Shown here: positions 11,041-20,700 of the stretch, one piece after another
Position numbering within the stretch: the first letter of the stretch is position 1
How the letters are laid out: each line of letters starts with the position of its first letter
DNA from: Lineus longissimus
Lineage: Eukaryota > Nemertea > Pilidiophora > Heteronemertea > Lineidae
Direction of reading: 5' to 3'
Assembly (NCBI RefSeq): GCF_910592395.1
Contig: NC_088315.1
Span: 13,313,808 to 13,377,807 of the forward strand
DNA length: 64,000 bases
Notes under the pieces: model-generated
Told to the model about the DNA's origin: nothing
Seen by the model: the letters and a program-made list of their open reading frames with translations, nothing else
Databases searched by the model: none
Made by a program: the position numbers and the translations under genes

Positions 11041-11394
11041 TTCTTGATGTTTACGTTTTTTGGCTAACGAACGTTCCTTTGGAGGCTGTCGCATGTAAGT
11101 GGGGTTGGTCAAATCGAATACAGATGAAACAGCTGTTTTTAACAAGTGGCATTTAATATTCAGTTGGATGCAGATATCCGGCTTCATGTGATAATCCGTA
11201 TCGATAAAGTGATCACTGCAAAGTTTGGCCGAAGGCCCAGGCTTCCAACACTCCAAACGTTTGCACTTCCGAATCCACAGCTTCCTCCTCTCTCGTTCAA
11301 CTGGCTTTGGAAATTCATGAAAATGGGTCCCATCCGTCATTCGATTGTTCTTTGTGCTATCCTTGACACAATTCGGAGCCACACAATACACCAT
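11041..11394 (-). CDS. THAP-domain exon inside the BEL-1 leader
   Basis: The protein starts MVYCVAPNC and carries the C2CH THAP zinc-finger signature: Cys4 and Cys9, an FHEFP block, a Trp in KLWIRKC, LCSDHF (Cys-x2-His), and a VSSVFDL box near the AVPTIF position. THAP domains bind DNA and occur in host factors and in P-element-type and other transposases. The frame ends in GAA followed by GTGAGT, a consensus 5' splice site at 11040-11035, so the nine or so codons before the apparent stop may be partly intronic. No second exon is recognised to the left. It lies in the same orientation as BEL-1, between the SGNH ORF and gag. It could be a captured gene piece or part of a nested DNA transposon. 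Confidence 0.75.
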
Positions 11395-11839
11395 AGTGAA
11401 TGAAACACATTACTTCCAGGTGTGCATAATTAATTAAGGCCCTCCTGCTTTTATGATTGCATGACATGTACAGATAGCCTGATCTACATCACAACTTTTG
11501 CTGAACCCGCCGCCTGGCTCTTACAAGCCAGTTGCTAGCCTGATTAGGTAATCAAGTTGTCAAACACATAATTGGCTATATCTTCAAAATGGATGGAGCT
11601 AATTGCATTTGGTTTTTCTGTATTGTATAAAGTGTTAGGTACACTTTTGAAATCGTCTTACAGCAGAAAATGGCAAAAAACCTGGAGTTATGGCCTTTAA
11701 GATGACTGGGGAGTTTTCGATCTTCTCTCCTTGGTCTATCCATCTTTTTCTTTTTTCCGTAGCCCTCACCGTATGAGGATTGAAGAAAGAGATTGGAAAC
11801 ACAGGTTTCAACAATACAGCTAATGTAAGTCGTGGCGAC

Positions 11840-12060
11840 CCGGGGTTAGCGACTATCCAATCACCAAATCCTAAATCCACAATAAGACACCCTGGGTTAG
11901 TAACTATCCAACCACAAGGTAACGATTCGATATTCGAGGAATGATGCTGTTATCCTATCTCCAATTCTTCAATATCATACATACAATGAGTCAGGCTGGT
12001 AGTCTATCCAGCCATGAACTATCAATCCTGGGCTGGCCTCTATCCAACCACAGGCTATGC
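11840..12060. repeat. Degenerate short repeats in BEL-1 leader
   Basis: A CTATCCA motif recurs four times (about 11853, 11904, 12003 and 12040), three of them followed by an ACCA- or CCA-type continuation and preceded by GGGTTAG- or GGCTGG-like sequence. The spacing is irregular (about 40-100 bp). It could be subterminal repeats of a nested transposon or a leader packaging structure. Confidence 0.4.
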
Positions 12061-12135
12061 AGACTACGAAATATAATACTAAATCCTTGTTGGATAGCAC
12101 ACCAATACTGGCTCATTTATTTACTGTAGGGACAC

Positions 12136-12747
12136 TTATCTATTAAACCCTACTGATACTGCTCTGCACTTACTGAAGTGATACAGTTGTTGACCTTCTG
12201 CTGTGGTGACGTGAATCTCATCACATGATATACTGTGCCTTTCAAGTTTGACAATAATGTTCCTGTCGTGCTTAAAGGTATACACAGTACTTGGGTTCTG
12301 CCTCGCAAATCTCTGTAATAATGTGTTGTACCTAGATTTCTTTTCATCGAACTCAGACTGGCTGCATTGTATGGTACGCCGTCGATTGATGGCCTGGATT
12401 AATACGATAAACCAAACTGATGTTTGGTTTAATAGTTCATCGCACAAGTCGCGAATCTTATCCAATATGGCCTCCGGGGGCGAGTGGTTTGTCAAATCGT
12501 TGGTACCTACTTCCAAGATCAAAAGTTCCGGGTGTAACCTTGCCACACTGTCTCTTATGTATTCAGTACCTTCTCTGTCCAATAAACACAAACCACTGCG
12601 TCCTTGCAGGTATATTTTATGCTGGATTCCTAAACCAAAGTTTGCGCTAAAATCCGTATAAATTCCATAGTCAGTTGCTAGGTTGTATGTCAAGAGGTAT
12701 CTTCTGTACCTCTGCACGAAGGAATGTCCTGATATCAAGATTCTCAT
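12136..12747 (-). CDS. SGNH/GDSL-hydrolase-like ORF directly after the BEL-1 primer site
   Basis: The 203-codon frame starts about 47 bases inside the primer binding site and is fully open, unlike the element's gag and pol. The SGNH blocks are in order: block I ISGHSFV (nucleophile Ser, with His in place of the usual Asp), block II Gly in GRSGL, block III EVGTNDLT with the Asn, and block V CDEIHVT with the Asp-x2-His pair. The size of about 200 residues fits a single SGNH esterase domain. There is no signal peptide or membrane segment. SGNH domains are known in CR1-type LINE ORF1 and in Ngaro/DIRS-type retroelements; I know of none as standard in BEL/Pao. A role is not established. It may have been captured from another retroelement. 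Confidence 0.72.
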   Translation of the reverse strand: MRILISGHSFVQRYRRYLLTYNLATDYGIYTDFSANFGLGIQHKIYLQGRSGLCLLDREGTEYIRDSVARLHPELLILEVGTNDLTNHSPPEAILDKIRDLCDELLNQTSVWFIVLIQAINRRRTIQCSQSEFDEKKSRYNTLLQRFARQNPSTVYTFKHDRNIIVKLERHSISCDEIHVTTAEGQQLYHFSKCRAVSVGFNR

Positions 12748-12793
12748 TAGAAGGTCTTAAGTTTCCTATTCTGTGGTATATATATAATCAAAT

Positions 12794-12811
12794 CCGGTCG
12801 GAGAGACCACG
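12794..12811 (-). promoter_or_regulatory. BEL-1 primer binding site
   Basis: Immediately inside the 5' LTR the minus strand reads CGTGGTCTCTCCGACCGG. It opens TGG after two bases, as expected for complementarity to a tRNA CCA end. The tRNA identity was not determined. Confidence 0.6.
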
Positions 12812-13657
12812 TGTTCAGGCGTTATCCTGACTCTAGTAAAATAATAGGACTGTATGTGACTAAGAGACGAAAATAACAAACATGATAAAGTTCCAAGACT
12901 CACCCTTGTTGTCTTCTATACTTTAGTCGACTATTCCAGTGTCTATCTAGCCGCATGTGGAGTGGCTGGCTCGAAGCTGCCAACATTCATCCTGCTGCTG
13001 TCCACAGACGTTTTATATATATATATATGTACACAAGTTCCAATCCATGAATTGATAGAATCATGAATTCGACGAATAACGAGCACTACGCGAACGTAAC
13101 GATTATGGCGGCGGTAGCGTTCCGTAAGTTATTAAATGTACAAAGTAAACTAATTTAATCACGGAACCGCGAACGATGCGGTTACTCAAAGACAACTTCT
13201 AATGATCAACGACAAACACGATATAAGACAAAGTTTATACATAAACGGACATGTAAAAAGCCGGAGACGCGCCGAGCTAGCTCGAAAATAAATAAATCAA
13301 CACGTGCATCGGTCCGCGAAAAGGTCAAGGTTCAATGCAACGCATCACGAACATAGGCAGGTGGCGGTCCCGCGAAAACTCGAAATGATACTGATTATAA
13401 ACGGCGATCACTAAGAAAACACATGAAGATGACTTCTAAAACAGCACAATACGGTTTCTCTAAGGGTTAATCCTCCTGAAGAATATCACAAATACGTGAA
13501 CTGAATCGAATAAAGGTCTAAAAAAATCACTAATTGAAGGAGCAAACGCTAGTCCCATGAAAGTCTGCCATAACTTTTTTCTCCTCTCTCTCCAGCTATT
13601 TTTAGCTCATAATGCAACTATGACGACGTGACCCAGATTCCGCTCAGCCGTCACTCG
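12812..13657 (-). repeat. BEL-1 5' LTR, outer end truncated
   Basis: This repeat aligns with 3572-4421 throughout, but the last 8 bases (the TGTTGGGG start on the minus strand) are absent. Coding sequence of a pogo-type transposase begins directly after it. This points to a breakpoint rather than a normal insertion junction. Confidence 0.9.
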
Positions 13658-13658
13658 C

Positions 13659-13903
13659 TGCGGGTTGTACCTCAATAGCACAGCCTTTAGATGTGTCTGT
13701 TATGGCTTCGTTTTCGAAACATGCCAGGAAAGAATGGAAGGACTGGAAAAGTAGAAACACTAATGAACAGGGTGCCTGTGACCAGATTTCCTTAGTTAAT
13801 GTGATCAACATTGTCAGTCGGGCATGGGAAGCAGTGGAGGTCCAGGTCGTCGTCAATGGCTTTGAGACGGCTTTTCGTCCAGACAACATTGACGAAGGAC
13901 CGC
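13659..13903 (+). pseudogene. Pogo/Tigger-type (DDE_1) transposase C-terminal fragment, part 1
   Basis: The plus frame begins in the conserved block AAGCTSIAQPLDVSV, a hallmark of pogo-like DDE_1 transposases just after the last catalytic residue. It continues with FSKHARKEWKDWK, VNIVSRAWEAV and VVVNGFETAF. The N-terminal DNA-binding domain and the catalytic DD(D/E) residues are missing, because BEL-1 sits where they should be. BEL-2 interrupts the frame at 13903; a short tail resumes at 23548. Confidence 0.8.
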
Positions 13904-14319
13904 TGTTCGGGTTAGGACCCGAACAAGGGATAGAACATTGACTCCACACAACACAAGTGGTTTCCATATATAAAGTATATTTGTATTAGAATCGAATCCG
14001 AGCATGGAATCCGAGAAGAAGTGAAGTCCTACTAGAATCCTGGGTGAACTCAGGCTAGGGTACGCGTAGTCTTGTCTGTTCCTATCGATAATTACGATGA
14101 GAGAAGACGTATTAGATTTATATTAACCAACAGACGACGGTCACAAAAGTCTTTGACCCAGAAATATAGAATAAAGTTGAGGAAGATCTCCTTTTGGATT
14201 AGGCGGCCATGGCTGCGGGGCGCGAGTGCGCATGCCCACAGTCAGAATAATGTAAGGTTGAAAATATAGATGGCGAGAGCTCACCCAGGCCTAGTAAACG
14301 ACAAAGAAGAAGAAAACCA
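13904..14319 (-). repeat. BEL-2 3' LTR
   Basis: A 416 bp repeat reading TGGTTTTC...CCCGAACA on the minus strand. I find no difference from the copy at 23132-23547. A GC-rich purine-biased stretch (14325-14340) lies inside it where a polypurine tract is expected, but it is not a clean tract. Confidence 0.93.
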
Positions 14320-14742
14320 GAACAAGCCCGCCCGCCCTGACAGAGTCAATCATACAGTAGTATTCTAAGTCAGGCCAAACCCCCCGATAAACAGGTGCAT
14401 TAAACCCAAAGAACGAGAACTTGCAATTATGCAATTGCATAACTTGAAATATATAGATCATCCATGATGATATTCCATAAAGTGATGTTAGATAAAGTTC
14501 ATAAATGACCGGATTGTCCAACCGCAGCGTAGTGAAGCATCACACGGTAAGTAAACGGTATAACAGTATGAAAGTCCATGCGAATATTTACTGGTTATAC
14601 GCAAGGGAAACCAGTATTTCCGGTAAAGTTCATATGTGAGGACCGCATTGTCCATATTATATAGTCCATCTTGGCTAAGGGACGCATGGTGGAAGAAAGC
14701 GATCAGACGAAGCATAATGGCGCAAAATGAAAAGCAATGAAG

Positions 14743-17700
14743 TTACCAGAATTTGGCTCTAAGATAGAGCGCTTTTTTAACAAGGTTTTCTGGCCATTTG
14801 CTTTCCGTCCTCGCACTCTCCTCAGGTATGCACACCTTGTTAGCCGGTCGTACGTAGGTGCCATCAGCTGTCTTGACCTTCACCGTCCGAATGATTCCGT
14901 CGTCTCCAGGGTAGACTTGGATTACTCTGGCAAGAGTCCAGGATCCTCGGGGCAGCTTATCATCGACTAGGGTGACAAGATCACCAGCAGCAACTATCTC
15001 ACCATCCCGACGCCATTTGGAGCGTAGCGTCAAGGTGGTGAGGTACTCCTTCAGCCATCTCTGGTTGACTCGGTTGGCTACCACTTGTACACGCTTCCAT
15101 CTCTGGCGGCTGTTGATATCACGGTCGTCATCTCGGCAAGGTGACAGCCCCTCGGCGGCACGCCCAAAGATGAAGTGATTGGGCATCAGGGCCTCGAAGT
15201 CGTTGACATCTTCGCTAGAGTAGGTCAAAGGCCTATTGTTGACTATGGCCTGGACCTCCACTAGAGCAGTTCTCAGGACAGCCTCGCTAACTTGGACATT
15301 AGCGATCACAGTTGACAGGGCCTTCTTCACGGATCTGACGAGGCGCTCCCAGGCACCACCGAAGTGTGGCCCTGTCGGCGGATTGAAGTACCATTCTATC
15401 TTCAGTGGCGTGACGTACTGTAGTATCTTGTCATGGTCAAGCTGTTGAAGACATCGACGCAATTCTGTATTCGCCCCGACGAAATTTGTCCCGTTATCGC
15501 TGAAGATTCTTCTTGGTTGTGATCTCATGCCAATAAATCGACGCAGGCATAGTAGAAAGTCGTCTGTAGACAGGGAATCCGCTAGTTCGAGGTGGACGGC
15601 TCTGACACTCATACAAGTGAAAAGACACCCCCAGCGCTTCACTGAAGACCTCCGCTGTGTGACTACAATTGGGCCAAAGTAGTCAATCCCCGTATGGTAG
15701 AAGGCGCCAGCAGCAGCATTGAGTCGGCAGGTGGGTAGATCGGCCATCTTAGGCTGAACGGGCTTCAGGCGTTTCCTCCGACATGTAATACAATCCTTAA
15801 TGACCGATCTAGCCGTGGTCCTTCCCTGTACAGGCCAGTACTTCTGTCGTGTCTCAGCTATTAGTTGTTCCCTTCCACAGTGGGCTTGTGACGAGTGGAT
15901 GTCTTGTAGTAACAGCTTGGTCAGACGATTTCTCGGTAGCAGCAACTGATGCTTGGCTTCTTGATTGATATCTGCTTTCCTTAGCCAGCCACCTACGCGT
16001 AGATGGATCCCATCATGAAACGGCTGCAGTGGCGACAATGGATGCTTTGGGCTAAGCATACCATTTTCCTTTAGCTCTCTCCAGGCCTCGGGATAGGCCT
16101 CCCTTTGTGCGTGCTGTATCCACAGATGCTCAGCGTCCTCCCACTCCTCTGCTGTTATCTCTGATGATGTAATGGCCTTTACTCCAAGTCTTGGCAATTT
16201 TGACGCAAAGTTCCGGTAGGCCCTCAGGATCCACGCTGTTCTTCTGACTAGACCTCGCCATGTGCTGAAATAATCCACCTTCACCAATGATGCGATTTCG
16301 AATTCGTATCGATAGATGAACTTCTCAGATTTCTCTCCGATCAGCAAGACTGAGGCAGTAGCGGCTTTCCTCACTTCAGGGTCATCAGGTTTCAGTTGGC
16401 TGTTCGGGATGACCTGTTCAGGCCAATCTTGCTCATCTTTTGATAGGAACGTTGGTCCTGTAAACCAAGCGTGTTCCATGGTCAGGTCATCAGCCTTCAT
16501 CCCCCGTGAGCAATAGTCCGCTGGATTCTGGGCAGTTTGGATGTATCTCCATTCCTCAAATTGGGTGAACTCCCTTATCTCTGCCACACGATTTCCGATG
16601 AATGGTTTGAACCTCTTGCTTTCATTGCGTATGTAGGCGAGTACTGTGGTGGAGTCCGTCCAAATTATTCGTCTCGTGATATTGATTGGTTGCAACTCCC
16701 TCATCAACGTTTCAGCTAGCCTGACTGCCAATACTGCTCCCTGTAGTTCCAGCCTTGGAATCGAGAGTTGAGGCTTTATTGGCGCTACATGCGTCTTCGC
16801 TGCGAGGAATGAGCACACGATCCTTCCCCCCTCCAAAGTATAGCGTAGGAAGGCCGAACAACCGAAAGCCATTTCGGATGAGTCGCTGAATATCAACAAC
16901 ATGACGTTCTTGGCATCGGTGGAGAATTCTGGGTGATGACGTGGTATCTTCAGCAATCGAATCTTGGGAAGTTCTGTCAGCCACGCTGTCCATTGCTTCA
17001 ACAGGTCAGCTGGGATCTGCTCATCCCAAGTGATGATTCTCCTCCAAATCTCCTGGATCAGACATTTGGCTCTCACAGTAAAGGGTGCCAAATAGCCGCA
17101 GGGATCGAAGATACTGCTGGCAGTGCTTAAGACTTGTCTCTCAGTACTGCCCTTTGACTTGACCTCGGCGCCGAAAACAAAGTAGTCCTCTCCTACGTCC
17201 CATCCGACACCAAGTGCTCGCTGCACCCGACCGAATTCAATAGGTCCAGGGGGCTGGATGGCCCTCTCTGTCTCTGGGATGTGTTGCATGACCTCTTTGG
17301 AGTTAGAGATGAACTTGTGAACTCTCCATCCACCCCTTTTCCCCAGCTCGATTACCTCATCTACAAAGCTCATCGCTACTGTAACAGACTGGATGCTCGA
17401 AACGAGATCGTCCATGTAATAGTCTTTCAGGTAAGCTTGTATAACCATCTTGGAGAAAGCGTTGATGTTATCTTCAGCTGTGCGACGTAAGGCGTAGTTA
17501 CAACAGGTTGGGGAGTCCTTTGAGCCAAATATGTGAACAACCATCATCCAGGTGTCCGGTGGTCCGGGTGAGGTAGGGTCTTCTTTCCAAAGGAACCGCA
17601 ATGAGTCAGCATCACTCCTTGGCACGTATACCTGGTGAAACATACCCTCGATGTCTCCAACCACAGCGACCCGGTATAGCCTAAACCGTTGCAACACTCC

Positions 17701-20700
17701 GAAAAGGTTATTCAGCAAGTCTGGTCCGGTGAGGAGGCTGTCATTTAGCGATTGACCTTGAAACTCGGAAGCCGTGTCGAAGACAACTCTAACCTTTCCT
17801 GTTTTGTTCGGATTAGTCACGCCGTGATGTGGAATATACCATGTCCTCTCGGAAGATTTCGCCTTCTCTTCTTGGGTCAGTTTCACTGCGTGTCCTTTAC
17901 TGATGTAACCCTCCATGGTTTTCATATACATCCTCTTACACTCAGGATCTCTGTGAAGACGTCTCTCTAGGCTGTTGTACCGGCGCATAGCTACAGCAAA
18001 GTTGTTGGGTAATGTCAATTCATCCGACTTCCACAGCATGGGAACTTCATAGTGACCATTTTCCAACAGACTGGTTTTCTCCTTTAACTGTTTAGCTGCC
18101 GCCCTATCCTGCAGTGACATCGGCTCCGATTCACTGCATGTAGTGCCGAACGACTCTGTATTCCAAAATCGCTCGACACTCTCGAGCAGCTGGTCGTCTT
18201 TCTTGAGAGTGCAGAGTATCTTTTTAGAGACACGATCTACTTTTGACTTTTCTGTCAATCCAATGATGGACCAGCCTAGTTGAGAGCGTGTTCCGTACGG
18301 CTGGTGCTTGTTTCCAATCACCACTTCGTTGGTTATATGTGCCTCTGGAACATTCGCGCCGATGAGTAGTTTAACATCTGAAGCATCAATATCTCTCAGT
18401 GGCAGATGTGACAGATGTTCCCACTCGGGCTGTATCTTCTGTGGCGGCGTCTCAAAGCTCGCAATGTCTAAAATCCTGGCATCAACTACACTCAAGGGTT
18501 TTGCATCAGGATCATCCACGGACTTCACTTGGAATGATACGATATGTGACGTCTTGGTAACATCTGGTCCGAGAGTCTTGAGCGTAAGTGGAACTGAGCG
18601 ACCTTTCAAATTCAGCTGTTCCGCCAATGAGCTCTGGATGACAGTAATCTCGCTGGCGGAGTCCAATAGAGCGACAGTTCTCACGGTAATTCCATTCTTG
18701 GAGACAATAACTGGCACGAGAGGAAAACAAGTCTGCAAATCCCTTCCTCTATCCCTCCAATCTCCTTTTGACGAAGTCAATATGGTAGTGTTTACAGTCT
18801 TTTCAGCGGGACTATCATTTGTTCCTTCAGGCGGGATATGAAGCATCGTGTGATGTTTTCTACCACAGCCGTCTACCTGACATCGAACAGTAGACTTGCA
18901 GTTCTTAACTCTGTGTGGCTTGAGGCAGTTGTAACATACATTCAGCTGCTTTGCATCTTTCCTTCTGTCCGCGACAGATTTCTTGGTGAAAACGTTACAC
19001 TTGTGAAGCGGATGTTGTTCGACTTTACACAAAGAGCATAGCTTCTGTGTCTTCTTGTCTGATGGGTCAGAACGTCTCTCACCAGCTGCAGGTGTAGAAG
19101 TTGTACCCGAATTTGATCCTGCAGGCTCGAGTCGTTGATCACCTTGACCACTCTTCTTCGGCTGAGACGTTGTCCTCACCGCTGATTCTGTTGTACTTGT
19201 CTTCAACACGACTTTCTCCTTGCCTGAGACTTGAGTATTCGTCTTGTCTTTGTTGTCCCGCCGTCGGATAGCATACGGATTGTATTCGGCGGCAACGCAT
19301 TGTCCCAACCAATCTTTAAAATCTATGAGATTCGGCTGTCGTTGTTGGGACACTTTGGTGATATAGCGGTTCCAATGCGTAATCCGATCTCCAGGAATCC
19401 GTCTAGCTACCCTCATCAGCACATCTGTACCCGTAATATCAGATAGATATCCTAGTGACGTCAGAGTGCTGATACAATCACGTACTCCCGTGTAGAGATT
19501 CCTCAGTGACGACGCATTAGCAGACTGTAGGACGGGACCATTAGTTATCTTCTCCAGATAAGCCGATGCAACTTTGTGTCTATGCCCAAACTGTGCCTTG
19601 AGTTCCTTCAAAGCCTGAGCGTAGTATCTCCCTGAGTGAGAAATTCCTTGGATAAATCGCTTGGCCTCTCCCTCCAAATGGCTGATAAGTAGGTCCATCC
19701 TTCGATTGTCCGACAGTCCTGGTTTCGTATGTACCTGCGCATAGAAAAGTTCAATAAACTTAGGCCAGTTTATAGGACTCCCATCAAATTTCGGAATCGA
19801 AACAGGAGGAAGGTCTTTTTCCGAATTCAGACGGACAATAGACTGCAACAGTGACGACATTGTACCATCACTAGCATCCCCGGCATCTAACTTGGTCTCT
19901 TTCCCTATCTCCAAGCCAGAAATCCATCCATCCACTGCATCCTTCGACTGCGAACTCGGCGTAAATTCCGGCGTAATTCCGGTAGATATCTTGTGTACAC
20001 CATCTCCATATGACGTAATTCCGGTGGTCCAACCATCTCCAGTAGGTGTCACTCCAGTCGGCAACACACCCTGGGTCCAATCAACTCCAGGCGGCAACCA
20101 TCCTGGTGGCACACCATACATGTACATCGCACCATCTCCGGAAGTCTGGTATCCAGGCGGCAGTTGCATCACAGGTGGCACACCATACATGTACATCGCA
20201 CCATCTCCGGACGTCGAGCATCCATACCGCGGCACCCCAGGTTTCACACCATCCCCAAGCGGCATAAATCCAGGTGGCTGTTGAATCGCAGTCTTCACAC
20301 CATGCTGGGTTGCACCATCTCCGGACGTCGGGCATCTATAACGCGGCACCCCAGGTTTCACACCCTGTGTCGCACCATCCCCATGCGGCATAAATCCAGG
20401 CGGAGGCTGCATCACAGTCTTCGAACCATTCTGTGTTGTACCATCTCCGGACGTCAGGCAACCAGGTACCCCAGGCTTCACATCTCGAGTTACTCCATCT
20501 CCGGGCGGCAGCACCTCAGGTTTCACACCCTGTGTCGCACCATCCCCGTGCGGCATAAATCCAGGTGGCGGCATCCCAGGCTTCACATCCTGAGTAATGC
20601 CATCTCCAGACGACTGCAATCCAGGCGGCGGCATTCTAGGCTTCATACCATCTCCAGGCTTCACCAATGGCGACATCCGTGACAACCCACCATCCCCTGG

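Larger units (their letters stand above)
3572..13657 (-). mobile_element. BEL-1: full-length but decayed BEL/Pao retrotransposon with accessory ORFs
   Basis: Two long direct repeats bound the element, at 3572-4429 (3' LTR) and 12812-13657 (5' LTR). Between them, on the minus strand, the order is primer site, SGNH-like ORF, THAP exon, gag, DUF1758 protease, reverse transcriptase, RNase H, integrase and DUF5641, which is the BEL/Pao order after the leader. The LTRs differ at roughly 30 positions by eye (about 3-4%). The frames carry stops, frameshifts and a 269 bp tandem duplication. The 5' LTR lacks the last 8 bp of its outer end, and the two flanks do not look like one interrupted sequence. 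Confidence 0.92.

Noticed and set aside
13644-13967. 107-codon minus frame over the pogo fragment
   Set aside because: The plus frame has clear pogo transposase blocks; this is its antisense.
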